From the NCBI GenBank assembly GCA_021603905.1, contig BQIU01000018.1, positions 1 through 53,697 of the forward strand: a DNA stretch of 53,697 bases, read 5' to 3'. This DNA comes from Nitrospirales bacterium (lineage in GTDB: Bacteria; Nitrospirota; Nitrospiria; Nitrospirales; UBA8639). The translations under genes and the position numbers were made by a program. This document shows positions 15,947-25,008 of the stretch, piece after piece. Below the pieces are notes generated by a model that worked only from the letters and a program-made list of their open reading frames with translations, was not told the origin of the DNA and did not search any database. The stretch's first letter is position 1. Each line of letters begins with the position of its first letter.

Positions 15947-18157
15947 CTATACCTGTAACAATCCTATATTTCGAGCCATGAGAAACCCTCGTGTTTGCGA
16001 AAATGCGTCAAACCCTTCGGCTTCACCAAACGGAAAGGTTGAACGGACATCTTTGTACGAAGGATAGCCTTGTTGAACCTTTTCGCTACCGGGAGTGGCA
16101 GATTGAATGAGATTCATCAGCCAGTCAGCATGCTCACGTGACAATGTCACTTGGCCATCAGCAGATCGACTGGGAAAAATAACCCGGCACCGCTTGGCCC
16201 CATTAGATTCGTTCACCGGTGTTCCTCCAATCCAGACAAACTTTCTCTCCAAGAGAGACGGATCTTGGGGAGGACCGGATGCGAGCAATCGCTTCACCCA
16301 ATCTCGTCGAACACCTGGCCGTGGGACATGTTCAGAGAACCAAGTCCGAACATCCTGGTCCATCCCTTCACCTTCCTTAAAATGACGCAAAGCATCATGA
16401 AGCCCATGACCGAGCCACTCGGGCACCTCACCAACAGGATCGTCATGCTTGAGATCATTCTCTGCAAATCCACTAAAAGTTGTTTTGATAAGACGTATTC
16501 CGTAGTGAGCTGGCTGAAGCCCGATCGGACTATGTGCTGTGGCCGTAAATCGATGCCAGAAAGCTGATTGAATCAAGTTGTGTGCAAATAATTGACGCAC
16601 ACGTTCTAAGCTTTCCACCGTTTCCCGTATCGTCTCACTGGGCAACCCATACATCAAATACGCATGAACCAGAATTCCTGCCTGCTGAAACGCGGCAACC
16701 ACTTCAGCGGTCTGATCGACCGTGATGCCTTTTTTAACTAACTCTAAGAGTCGATCCGAGGCTGCCTCTAAGCCAGCGCTCACGGCAATACATCCGGATG
16801 CCACCAATAACCTGCAGAGGTCCGGCGTAAAGGCCTTTTCAAAACGAATATTTCCCCACCATGAAATCACGACCCCTCGTTCCAACAACGACAAGGCCAT
16901 AGCTTTCAGTCCTGCGGGGGGAGCAGCTTCGTCCACAAAGTGAAACCCTCGTCGGCCGGTTTCTGCAATCAGCGCTTCTATTCGATTCACTAACATCTCG
17001 GTCGGCGAGGCCTCATATCGACCGATATAGTCAAGCCCGACATCACAAAAGGTACATTGCTTCCAATAACAACCATGGGCCACCGTGAGTTTGTTCCAAT
17101 GACCGTCAGACCACAAGCGATGCATCGGGTTCAATGTATCCAACACCGTCAAATATCGATCTAAGGGTAAGCCGTCGTATGTCGGCGTGCCAACGCCTGC
17201 TTGTGGAATATCGCCCTCCTTGGAGTCGTTACACCACTTGACCTTTCCCTCTGATCGAACCAACGTTCGGCATAACGGCGATTTCTGCTCCGCGTCAGCC
17301 AGATATTTCAAAAGACAGAGAAGAGGCCGTTCGCCGTCATCCAACGTCATATAGTCAATCAGATCAAAGACTCTTGGATCGTTCAACTGCCGCAATTCTG
17401 TATTGGTATACCCACCACCAAGCATAACTTTGATGTCGGGTCTCTTGGTTTTCAGATCACGAGCCATTCGAAATGCTCCATACACATTTCCTGGAAACGG
17501 TATCGTAAATCCCACAATCGATGGTGAGACTCTGTCTATATGTCCCCAAAACCTCTCCAACATCAGTTCATCTGTCAAACTTGGTGCCTCATCCACTGCC
17601 AGACGAATGCCTTCAAATGACGTGGCATTTCTCACAACTGATTCAGCATAACGGCTCAAGGCAAAATGTGGACTCACGGTCGCCTGAACCAGATCTGCCA
17701 GGTCTTCCAAGTACAACGTGGCTAAATGCTTCGCATGATCGGTTTGATTGTTTGGTCTGTGTTGTCCCTCATCATCACTCTGCATTGCAGACGAGACAAA
17801 ACGTGGGCCCTGAGGAAGAAACTCACCTTGACAGATACGCGGGGCAAGACTGGCGTCATGTCCCTGTAAAAAACTAATCACCGAGTCAATGGTATCGATA
17901 TATGCCTGCTCGAAACTCAACATTTGAAGCGCTTCACCTGGAAGCTCTTGCTTATCAAGCCGAAGTTGGGCAAAGACTCTCTGAAGACCGGCACGCGAAA
18001 AGAGTTGCAAGACCATTTCGATCCCGACGTCTGCCTGCTGAACTCGATAGCCGTGAGATCGAAGAAATCCTGTCAGGTAAGCGGTTGAAGGATACGGCGT
18101 ATTCAGTTGTGTCAACGGAGGGATCACTAAGAGAAGGGAAGGAGGAGGCGTCACCAC
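15947..18157 (-). CDS. B12-binding-type radical SAM protein
   Basis: The product has 736 residues. The N-terminus (LLLVIPPLTQLNTPYPSTAYLTGFLRSHG) and the region near residue 213 (IVGFTIPFPGNVYG...VMLGGGYTN) resemble the B12-binding-like domain that precedes many radical SAM cores. The cluster cysteines are C363, C368 and C371 in HGCYWKQCTFCDVG, giving CX4CX2C spacing instead of the usual CX3CX2C. Downstream WWGNIRFEKAF and the GL(E)AASDRLLELVKKG segment are normal for the fold. A C-terminal extension of about 150 residues ends in a poorly recognised region. The start is a GTG at 18157. The substrate is unknown. It is followed closely by the DUF5069 gene. Confidence 0.82.
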   Translation of the reverse strand: MVTPPPSLLLVIPPLTQLNTPYPSTAYLTGFLRSHGYRVQQADVGIEMVLQLFSRAGLQRVFAQLRLDKQELPGEALQMLSFEQAYIDTIDSVISFLQGHDASLAPRICQGEFLPQGPRFVSSAMQSDDEGQHRPNNQTDHAKHLATLYLEDLADLVQATVSPHFALSRYAESVVRNATSFEGIRLAVDEAPSLTDELMLERFWGHIDRVSPSIVGFTIPFPGNVYGAFRMARDLKTKRPDIKVMLGGGYTNTELRQLNDPRVFDLIDYMTLDDGERPLLCLLKYLADAEQKSPLCRTLVRSEGKVKWCNDSKEGDIPQAGVGTPTYDGLPLDRYLTVLDTLNPMHRLWSDGHWNKLTVAHGCYWKQCTFCDVGLDYIGRYEASPTEMLVNRIEALIAETGRRGFHFVDEAAPPAGLKAMALSLLERGVVISWWGNIRFEKAFTPDLCRLLVASGCIAVSAGLEAASDRLLELVKKGITVDQTAEVVAAFQQAGILVHAYLMYGLPSETIRETVESLERVRQLFAHNLIQSAFWHRFTATAHSPIGLQPAHYGIRLIKTTFSGFAENDLKHDDPVGEVPEWLGHGLHDALRHFKEGEGMDQDVRTWFSEHVPRPGVRRDWVKRLLASGPPQDPSLLERKFVWIGGTPVNESNGAKRCRVIFPSRSADGQVTLSREHADWLMNLIQSATPGSEKVQQGYPSYKDVRSTFPFGEAEGFDAFSQTRGFLMARNIGLLQV

Positions 18158-18604
18158 AAGAACCTACCAATCTTTTTCTTGACTCATCACAGGATCCGGC
18201 ATCACAACACAATATCGAATAGCAATGAACGGGAATCGAACCATACATTTCTTATCCCAGATATTCCCATCGTCACAATGATCAAGTTGAAAGACCCTTC
18301 ATCAACGTGACATGAATTCCTGAGAAATCTTTCTGAATTCCATGAACACACACCACTGCAATCGTTCATGCTTCTTCATCGATCAATGCTCGTGTTCCTG
18401 TACGTTCCCGGAACTTTCGACACTTTTACAACTCCTGGTTGGCATCTCAACGGATATTCATTTTGAGCCGATACTATAGCGAACCCCAATAACAACCAGC
18501 AGACTTTCGTCACAAGAGTTGGTGATACCGAAATTGTATCTATAGACACTCATTGGTTAGGGTCGCGCCTCATTTGAAATACCTAACAACAGGCTTAGCT
18601 CGCG
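18158..18604. other. 447-bp divergent intergenic region
   Basis: The region lies between the radical SAM gene (minus strand) and the receiver-domain gene (plus strand). I see no gene or RNA. The sequence tgaattcc occurs twice about 20 bp apart near 18310-18345, which may be chance. Promoters for both flanking genes should be here but no clear pair of hexamers stood out. Confidence 0.35.
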
Positions 18605-19054
18605 ATGACGAGTCACACGATAAAAGTCTTATTCATTGAAAGCGATCACGATGAGATCCATTCCTTACAGGAAGCCTTAAGCGTTGCTCAAATTGTGAGT
18701 GTCGAAATTCAGGAAGTGGAAGATGGCGAACACGCCCTCGCCTACCTTCGCCAAGAACATCCATTTCTCGACGCTCCTCGCCCTGACCTCATTTTCCTCA
18801 GACTGAAGTTGCCTGGCATGAGCGGATTTGAGGTGCTGGAAGAAATTTATCAAGACCCACAAATCAGAAGCATTCCAATTGCGGTGTTAACACATGCTAC
18901 GAATCCACGAATACTCGCCAAAGTTCATAAACCTTCGCTTCCTCGTTATGTCTTTAAGAAACCCACCAATTGTAATGAATGGATCTATATCCTTCGTTGC
19001 GTCGAAGACGTCTGGCTCACCATTACCAGCATTCCTGGGAAACAGGATTCTTAG
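18605..19054 (+). CDS. Response-regulator receiver domain protein lacking the phospho-acceptor Asp
   Basis: This 149-residue single-domain protein is of the Rcp1-like receiver group. The fold markers are present: the acidic start IESDHDEI, the LIFLRLKLPGMSGFEVLEEI stretch, T96 in AVLTHA, and K118/K119-P120 in FKKPTN. In related proteins the sequence is LLDLNLPG, where the D is the phosphorylated residue. Here that position is R66 (FLRLKLPG). The second acidic-pocket residue is S13 (IES) instead of D. The protein is therefore probably not phosphorylated in the usual way and may work as an adaptor. No kinase gene is nearby. Its stop overlaps the end of the convergent RlmL-like gene by 4 bp. Confidence 0.85.
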   Translation: MTSHTIKVLFIESDHDEIHSLQEALSVAQIVSVEIQEVEDGEHALAYLRQEHPFLDAPRPDLIFLRLKLPGMSGFEVLEEIYQDPQIRSIPIAVLTHATNPRILAKVHKPSLPRYVFKKPTNCNEWIYILRCVEDVWLTITSIPGKQDS

Positions 19055-20250
19055 TTCACTGACTCTTCAATCCGGTTGATCGAGCCCCCGACTCGACGAC
19101 TTTTTCGATGGCCTCCCTGAACCAGTTTAAATTCATACAACCGGCACTCAAGATCACCGTTGAATAACGGCACTTTTCGTGTTGGCAACAAACGAATCAT
19201 TTTCGGAACTCGTCGGTCAGCGGTGAAAATATATGCACGCCATCCGAAAAACTTTTTCTTGAGCACATCCCCAAATTTCGGATAAAACGTGGCCAACTCA
19301 GCATATTCACCAAGTCGCACCCCATACGGAGGATTGGTGAGTAAGATACCTTCACCTCGTGGAGCATCAAGCATCAGGACATCAGATTGTCGTAAGGTGA
19401 CCAACTCCGATAGGCCCATTGTTTGACAGTTCTTTTCAGCAATTTGTAAGACTTTCGCATTTCGATCCGATCCAAACAGAGAGACCGAGGGCGCGGCATG
19501 TTGCTTCGCCACACTCGCAAAACAGATTTTCTCCCAAAGTTTTGCATCAAACCCGCGAAATTTCTGGAACGCAAAACGTCGCCCAAGTCCTGGAGCAACT
19601 CGCTTCGCCATTTGTGCTGCTTCAATAAGAATTGTGCCACCGCCACACATGGGATCTAACAACACCTGCGCCTCAGTCCAACCTGCCAACGCAAGAAGTC
19701 CGGCAGCAAGGTTTTCTCGAATCGGCGCTTCAGTCCTGATCTGAGACCACCCGCGCTTAAAGAGTGGCTCTCCAGAAGTATCCAAATAGACGGTCACCGT
19801 ACGTTCGTCTAGAAACCCAACAATTTGTATATCAGGAGTACGAGTATCGACATGAGGACGAGCCTTTTTCCTCTTCATAAAGGCATCGCACACCGCATCT
19901 TTGATTCGTAAGGTCACAAAATCGAGACTGGGAAGAGGACAGCGCTTGGCTTGCACTTTCACTTTTATCGTCTGCTGAACAGTGAACCATTCCCACCAGG
20001 GTAGATGAAGCACGATGTGATAAATGTCTTGTTCATTGACGTATTCTCGTTTCGCAAGTTGCAACAACACACGGCTCGCAATTCGGCTTTCTAGATTGAT
20101 GTGATAGCCAAACGTAAACGACCCCTGAAATTCAACGCCTCCCTGCGTAACCTCAATGGCCGATGCTCCTAAATGTTCCAACTCGTCAACTAAGGCAGAT
20201 TCCAAACCTGTTGGACAAGAAGCAAAGAAGGTATGGTGTTGCGCACTCAT
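19051..20250 (-). CDS. THUMP-domain 23S rRNA methyltransferase, RlmL N-domain-like
   Basis: This 399-residue SAM-dependent RNA N2-guanine methyltransferase has a THUMP/ferredoxin-like N-terminal region (residues about 1-150), then a Rossmann methyltransferase. The domain-joining region carries SGEPLFKRGW and TEAPIRENLAAGLL, and the catalytic motif is TNPPYG (in ILLTNPPYGVRLGE). An LLDPMCGGGTILIEAA segment is motif I, which binds SAM. The domain order matches the RlmL N-terminal half, which modifies G2445 of 23S rRNA; E. coli RlmKL has an extra C-terminal methyltransferase that is missing here. The start ATG at 20250 lacks a good ribosome-binding site. Confidence 0.88.
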   Translation of the reverse strand: MSAQHHTFFASCPTGLESALVDELEHLGASAIEVTQGGVEFQGSFTFGYHINLESRIASRVLLQLAKREYVNEQDIYHIVLHLPWWEWFTVQQTIKVKVQAKRCPLPSLDFVTLRIKDAVCDAFMKRKKARPHVDTRTPDIQIVGFLDERTVTVYLDTSGEPLFKRGWSQIRTEAPIRENLAAGLLALAGWTEAQVLLDPMCGGGTILIEAAQMAKRVAPGLGRRFAFQKFRGFDAKLWEKICFASVAKQHAAPSVSLFGSDRNAKVLQIAEKNCQTMGLSELVTLRQSDVLMLDAPRGEGILLTNPPYGVRLGEYAELATFYPKFGDVLKKKFFGWRAYIFTADRRVPKMIRLLPTRKVPLFNGDLECRLYEFKLVQGGHRKSRRVGGSINRIEESVN

Positions 20251-20302
20251 AAGGAAAAGAGGTAGGCAGAATTAATTATGTTCATAAAATGACCCGATCG
20301 CG

Positions 20303-20623
20303 TTAATTGAGATTAATGATATTCAAAGGAAAATCATCGTGATGGCCAGGTGTTTCTGGGTGTTCAAACGAAAAGCCTTGACCTTCTTGATAGTCGAGGA
20401 CGACCCCCTTCATGCGTGGGGCACTGTTCGCTTCGACAGCAATCATGAGTTGATCAATTTCTTGCACCTCATCGTCAGGCTGGACCTTGTCTTCCAATGT
20501 AATGCTGAACGTGATTTTCTGTTCATCTTGATCCTGAACTTTAATGCGGACGATAGGATCTTCAGGATGCTCGACAACTAAGTCTTTGAGCTTGGTGATC
20601 GCTGATTGAGTCACTTTAACCAT
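20303..20623 (-). CDS. IscA/HesB-like protein without cysteines
   Basis: The product has about 106 residues and follows the HesB/IscA (A-type Fe-S carrier) pattern through most of its length: a VKVTQSAITKLKDLV start, RIKVQDQD...ITFSITLED strands, an ID(Q)LMIAV segment and an MKGVVLDYQEGQGFSFEHPE end. Normal members have three cysteines that bind Fe-S or iron, one in the middle and a CxC near the C-terminus. This protein has no cysteine at all, and the end reads TPGHHDDF in place of CGCGxSF. It is unlikely to carry a cluster in the usual way. The ATG at 20623 was chosen over the one at 20629 because AAGGA then lies about 8 nt upstream. Confidence 0.72.
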   Translation of the reverse strand: MVKVTQSAITKLKDLVVEHPEDPIVRIKVQDQDEQKITFSITLEDKVQPDDEVQEIDQLMIAVEANSAPRMKGVVLDYQEGQGFSFEHPETPGHHDDFPLNIINLN

Positions 20624-20766
20624 AATCATATCCTTGTCGTTCAGAGTTGAAGCGTTGTGTTTTCATTCCTCATCTTCTCAATTCATGGAATTGACACGTC
20701 ATTGTCTCATTCTACCTATATACGGAACCGTGTGCACGAGCAACCGCGTACATTAATGACACGGCC

Positions 20767-21750
20767 TCAGGCATAGACTTCAGGATTCACAACAAACGGC
20801 AATCGTTTTCCATGCAGCCCCGCGAGAAGATTTTCCGCAGCCATGACAGACATTTTCCCCCGCGTCGCAAACGAAGCACTGGCGATGTGCGGAACAATCA
20901 AACAATGAGGCTCATGAAACAGTGGGTGCTCCAAAGGAACTGGTTCAGGGTCAGTCACGTCTAACGCCGCATAGGTAATGTCACCTACCGCAAGAGCCAA
21001 GGCCAGAGCCTGTGAATCAATGACACTTCCTCGTGATGTATTCACAAGAATCGCACTGTTTTTCATCCGTGCAAGTTCAGATTTTCCAATTAAATGATGA
21101 GTCTCTTGAGTCAATGGAACATGAAGACTCACAAAGTCCGACTCAGTCAAGACCGTCGGAAAATCGACAAACTCCACATCATCATGTGCTTCACCCTGAG
21201 TTGGCGCTTGAGTCGTCGAACGACAGGCCAACACTCGCATTCCAAAACCTTTGGCTCGCCTGGCGACCGCCTGCCCAATACGGCCAAAGCCCACAATACC
21301 CAATGTCGCGCCAGACATGTCCTGACCAAGGAATAATGTGGGACTCCACGTCTTCCAATGGCCTTCTTTGACGTACCTCGCACCATCCACGATTCGGCGA
21401 GCGGCTGCCATGAGAAGGGCAAACGAAAAATCAGCCGTGGTTTCTGTCAGGACGCCTGGGGTGTGTCCAACAGGAATTCCACGTTTAGAGCATTCATTGA
21501 CAGCAATATTGTCAAAACCCACAGCCATGGTACTCACGACTTTCAGAGATGGTGCCGCATCAAGAACTCCTCGATCAATGGTATCGGTCAGAAGACAGAG
21601 CACCCCCGATGCCTCTCGAATATGCTCAAGCACCCAGTCGCGGGGAACAACGGAATCCTCCTCCCATAGGGCAACATGACATTGGCCTCTCAAGAGATCA
21701 AGTCCTGCATCCGGGATTTGCCGGGTCACCAATACGAGGGGCTTCGACAT
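20767..21750 (-). CDS. D-2-hydroxyacid dehydrogenase (glyoxylate/hydroxypyruvate reductase-like)
   Basis: This 327-residue NAD(P)-dependent enzyme belongs to the D-isomer-specific 2-hydroxyacid dehydrogenase family. The nucleotide-binding motif is GIVGFGRIGQAVARRAKGFG (GxGxxG). The catalytic set is present: Arg in NTSRGSVID, Glu in DVTDPEPVP and His in VPHIASAS. The N-terminal DTIDRGVLDAAPSLKVVSTMAVGFDNI fits GyaR/GhrB enzymes that reduce glyoxylate or hydroxypyruvate. The true substrate is not settled; phosphite, phosphoglycerate and other acids use the same scaffold. It lies 7 bp after the Na+/Ca2+ exchanger gene on the same strand. Confidence 0.87.
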   Translation of the reverse strand: MSKPLVLVTRQIPDAGLDLLRGQCHVALWEEDSVVPRDWVLEHIREASGVLCLLTDTIDRGVLDAAPSLKVVSTMAVGFDNIAVNECSKRGIPVGHTPGVLTETTADFSFALLMAAARRIVDGARYVKEGHWKTWSPTLFLGQDMSGATLGIVGFGRIGQAVARRAKGFGMRVLACRSTTQAPTQGEAHDDVEFVDFPTVLTESDFVSLHVPLTQETHHLIGKSELARMKNSAILVNTSRGSVIDSQALALALAVGDITYAALDVTDPEPVPLEHPLFHEPHCLIVPHIASASFATRGKMSVMAAENLLAGLHGKRLPFVVNPEVYA

Positions 21751-21757
21751 AACAAAG

Positions 21758-22765
21758 CTACGCTACGCGTAAGACCGAAACGAGAAAAATCAGATAGCAC
21801 AATCCATTGAAGAGCAAGTGATAGGGTTTGACTGTACCAGACCTGACGACCATGGACAGGTACGTAGCAGCAAGCATGGTGATTGCCATACCAATAATAG
21901 TCTCCGGTTTAGGGCTCCAAGGGGTGAGGAAAATGCCTAATGCCGGCAAGAGACTTCCTTGAAAGACCATGGCACCGGTAATGTTCCCAAATGCCAGGGT
22001 ATCGCGGCCTCGCCTGATCCACAGGACACTATTTACTTTTTCCGGCAATTCTGTCGCAAGGGGGATGACCAATAATGAAAGGGCTAAAGCCGATATTCCC
22101 AACAGTGGAGCCAGATGTTCCACTCCATACACAAATCCCTTTGCCCCTAACATAATCAGAATAAAGCCAAAACCCAATTGAAAAAGAATAACCAACATGT
22201 GATTCGGCAACCCGATTTTCGTCACGTAGAGAGGATGATCGGCCTCCGTTCCATGCCCGTCGTCAACAAGATTCGCCGATGCACGAATGGTGACTAACAA
22301 ATACAATCCATATGACATGACTAGCATCAAACTGATACTGCCTCTTACCATGGTCCAATCTTGCGGCACCAGAGCCGCGATCACTCCCAGTGCAAAGACA
22401 TAGTTAAACCATGTTAAGTCCCGCGTGAGCCCAGACAATTCAGGCTGCAATGTCCCCTGCCAACCCCGCTTCTTCGCAGCAAACCCAGCCATAAGAACAA
22501 AAGCCAACGTCGAAAGCATGAGTGGAGCCCCTAAAATAGCCCCGACCCCGACTTCGTGTCGCACTTCCAACGAGCCCGAACTCGACAAGATGGCAAAAAT
22601 CGGCACCATGGTTTCAGGCAACGCGGTCCCCACTGCCGCAAAAATTGACCCAGTCACTCCTTCAGAAATTCCCAGCCGCTCACCCAAATGCTCTAACGCA
22701 TTGGTAAAGACCTCCGCCCCTAAAAGAATGACCACCAACGCAATGCAAAGTATAATAATTTCCAT
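21758..22765 (-). CDS. Sodium/calcium exchanger family (NCX/YrbG-type) membrane protein
   Basis: This 335-residue integral membrane protein has about ten hydrophobic helices in two inverted halves. Each half holds an alpha-repeat: GSIFAAVGTALPETMVPI near residue 40 and VIPLATELPEKVNSV with GNITGAMVFQGSLLPA later. Both carry the acidic Glu that coordinates the ion. The family exchanges Na+ or H+ for Ca2+ at the inner membrane. The ion of this one cannot be read from the sequence. In the window it precedes the hydroxyacid dehydrogenase on the same strand with a 7-bp gap, probably one transcript. Its presence fits a cell that also uses Na+ energetics via Nqr. Confidence 0.85.
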   Translation of the reverse strand: MEIIILCIALVVILLGAEVFTNALEHLGERLGISEGVTGSIFAAVGTALPETMVPIFAILSSSGSLEVRHEVGVGAILGAPLMLSTLAFVLMAGFAAKKRGWQGTLQPELSGLTRDLTWFNYVFALGVIAALVPQDWTMVRGSISLMLVMSYGLYLLVTIRASANLVDDGHGTEADHPLYVTKIGLPNHMLVILFQLGFGFILIMLGAKGFVYGVEHLAPLLGISALALSLLVIPLATELPEKVNSVLWIRRGRDTLAFGNITGAMVFQGSLLPALGIFLTPWSPKPETIIGMAITMLAATYLSMVVRSGTVKPYHLLFNGLCYLIFLVSVLRVA

Positions 22766-22976
22766 GGTTTAGACTAGAATACTTCTCATGCAAAGGTTCA
22801 ATATGGATTGGGGAAAACCAACGAAAATAATCAATCGACTATGGAATTCAGAACGACCGTGCTCTAGAATACCGTTACGACAAAGATGACGTACTGATTG
22901 CTCAAGACCAAGTGAAAGAAATACCTCAAGCAACCACGGCCTTCAGCACCACCATATTTTAGGATATCGCCCCGTG

Positions 22977-23126
22977 ATGGACCTCTCTGAAATCCTTATT
23001 GTGGCATTTATCGTGTCCGTCATTTATTTCCTCACTCACCGATGGTGGCGCCACCGGCAAGCGGCCAAGCTGGCCGACAAGCTCCTTCAGGAAGTGGTGA
23101 AGGGAAAAGATTCATTTCGTCGTTAA
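22977..23126 (+). CDS. Small single-helix membrane protein, 49 residues (hypothetical)
   Basis: A short open frame from ATG at 22977 to TAA at 23124-23126. Residues 5-19 (EILIVAFIVSVIYFL) form one hydrophobic helix, followed by a basic, partly amphipathic tail (HRWWRHRQAAKLADKLL). An AGGA element lies about 12 nt upstream and a GTG start is also possible one codon earlier. The composition is protein-like and typical of small membrane proteins. No homologue is recognised; ribosome profiling or conservation in relatives would be needed to confirm it. Confidence 0.5.
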   Translation: MDLSEILIVAFIVSVIYFLTHRWWRHRQAAKLADKLLQEVVKGKDSFRR

Positions 23127-23407
23127 CAGTTCATCTTATAGCACGTCGCACGACCCTCACTCACGTGTTCTCCCAACATAACACAACAATTCTGCTCTTC
23201 TAGCGAAACTGACAAGCCTCTTTCTCGCATCACCGGCCAGACTTATTCATATACCCACGAGTGTTTGAAGGGGTATCATAGGTCAAAGGCTTAGTCTTTT
23301 TGGTATAGAGGATTATGTTTGCCCGACCTCCAGCGGGAGGACACGACATCTAGCTTCGACATATCTCAGAACACGTCTAGAAACGGTAGTCGATAAGGAG
23401 ACCCAGA

Positions 23408-24178
23408 ATGTCCGACAACGCAGCTCGCCTAGGAGAAATATACTTACATCGCGGCAATCTGCCCAAAGCCCGGGAGTGTTATCAGCAGGCCGTCCAGGAA
23501 GCACGGCAAAGCGGATCACCAGAAGAAATATCACATGCTCTGGGAAATCTCGGCAACATCTATGCGTTACTCGACGACCTTGAGACCGCAGAACGTCACT
23601 ACCAAGAGGTGCTCACAATACAACGTTCTCAACAAGCCGGAAATGCCATTGGCACGACTCTCGCCAATCTTGGCAATTTACAAGCTGATGCCGGCCGACC
23701 AGAACAAGCGCTCGCCTATTATCTCGAAGCCATCGACCTTCTTATTCCTCTCAGCAATGAGCAAGCCTTGGGAATTCTATATACCAATCTGGCACTCCAA
23801 GAACTGCAATTACATCAGTCAGAACAAGCCATCAATCACTTTCAATTAGCCCTGGACTATCATCGAAAAGTGGGAAATGAGGATGGACTTGCCACGACCT
23901 ACGGGCAACTTGGGAAAACCTTTATCTCAGTTGGTCACTTCAAAAAAGCTGAAGCCTGCCTGAATAATGCCTCAGAACACTTCATCAAACTCGCCAATAA
24001 ACCTGGTGAAGCTGGTGCCCTTCGCCTCCTCGTAAATATCTACCAAGCACGAAACGACACCACATCGGCCCTTCGATGCATCGAACAAGTGGTTCAGATT
24101 GATCAACAATATTCCTTGCCTCAATACGAAGACGATCTTCAGCTACTTCGCCAACTTCGTGATGCACTCACGAGTTAG
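23408..24178 (+). CDS. Tetratricopeptide-repeat protein
   Basis: The product has 256 residues made of about six TPR units, with the typical A-x-x-x-Y/F-x-x-A-L-x-x pattern (for example HALGNLGNIYALLDDLETAERHYQEVL and TLANLGNLQADAGRPEQALAYYLEAI). TPR proteins bind other proteins. There is no signal peptide or other domain, so this is a cytoplasmic scaffold without a known partner. The repeats are of the Tetratricopeptide_12-like form seen in many environmental bacteria. The ATG at 23408 has a strong AAGGAG element upstream. About 280 bp of non-coding sequence precedes it. The function is not assigned. Confidence 0.85.
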   Translation: MSDNAARLGEIYLHRGNLPKARECYQQAVQEARQSGSPEEISHALGNLGNIYALLDDLETAERHYQEVLTIQRSQQAGNAIGTTLANLGNLQADAGRPEQALAYYLEAIDLLIPLSNEQALGILYTNLALQELQLHQSEQAINHFQLALDYHRKVGNEDGLATTYGQLGKTFISVGHFKKAEACLNNASEHFIKLANKPGEAGALRLLVNIYQARNDTTSALRCIEQVVQIDQQYSLPQYEDDLQLLRQLRDALTS

Positions 24179-24330
24179 AAAAAACCTATTTAAGACAAGG
24201 TGTCCTGTCTCTCACGAAATCGAATTGAAGCATAGGAGGAATACAGAATATGAGTTGTCCATTCATTGCATGACGCACGGGATAGGAAAGAACACAACAA
24301 AAACCAACAGCCTGTAATCGCGGGTAATGA

Positions 24331-25008
24331 TTAAAAATCAAAGACCAGCTGTTGAGGTTTCACATACTCTAAGTTTTGTGGTGTCTGCTGGCGGGAAGAT
24401 GGGGTGAAAAAACAAACAGAATCCGATGAACGTTTTGGCTCTGCCACCGATACGTTCAGCAAGACCTCCTCTAATCGTCCGTAACATTGTCCACAGCGAT
24501 GACGACGAGAAGAAATTGTTCGCCGTTGCCGACGATACGACGTGCCACAGGTACAACATCGCCACAAATATTTACTAAGTTTTTCCACTTCGTGGTCAAG
24601 CGTATGGCGAACCGTAATACCCAATCCATCCTGATTCATCCGTGCCATCACCTCATAAAAATCCTGCCCATGATTTGGGTATCGCTTTTTAATATCGTAT
24701 TGCCACTGATGTATCATTTCATGGGCCAAGGTTCGGACGATTTCAGATTCAGGCTGATCACGTAGGAGTGGAGCCGAGAGACGAATTCGACGAGCTGCGC
24801 CATGCCGTTCTTCTTTGCTCACACATTGACTTCGTGGCCCAACTTGACTGATAAACATCCCCGTCGAGGCAGTCAATCGAGTACTCCACTCGATAATGAT
24901 AGGAGGTAATTTTCCGTTAAAATATCGATGTGCCACACGAGCCCACTGAGCTTGGAGGTATTCAACCGAAACTGGACCGGTTCGCAAAGAGGATATCGTA
25001 GATTTCAC
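24331..25008 (-). CDS. SprT-like zinc metalloprotease domain protein
   Basis: This 225-residue protein carries the SprT catalytic motif H96-E97-M-I-H100 in LAHEMIHQWQYD, with the downstream NHGQDFYEVM supplying a third histidine at H113. The C-terminal part has a zinc ribbon (WRCCTCGT...HRCGQCYG). The family includes Spartan-type proteases that act on protein-DNA crosslinks; the bacterial role of this short form is not established. The start is a GTG at 25008 and the Met shown at the N-terminus is that codon. The protein then runs into a low-complexity end with VCFFTPSSR. It is divergent from the tadA gene. Confidence 0.82.
   Translation of the reverse strand: MKSTISSLRTGPVSVEYLQAQWARVAHRYFNGKLPPIIIEWSTRLTASTGMFISQVGPRSQCVSKEERHGAARRIRLSAPLLRDQPESEIVRTLAHEMIHQWQYDIKKRYPNHGQDFYEVMARMNQDGLGITVRHTLDHEVEKLSKYLWRCCTCGTSYRRQRRTISSRRHRCGQCYGRLEEVLLNVSVAEPKRSSDSVCFFTPSSRQQTPQNLEYVKPQQLVFDF

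Noticed and set aside
23327-23340. Small hairpin cctcc-agcg-ggagg upstream of the TPR gene
   Set aside because: The stem is only 5 bp and there is no T-run; no role can be supported.
24179-24330. AGGAGG-like element followed by an ATG near 24251
   Set aside because: The frame is only seven codons long and ends in TGA; no gene is supported.
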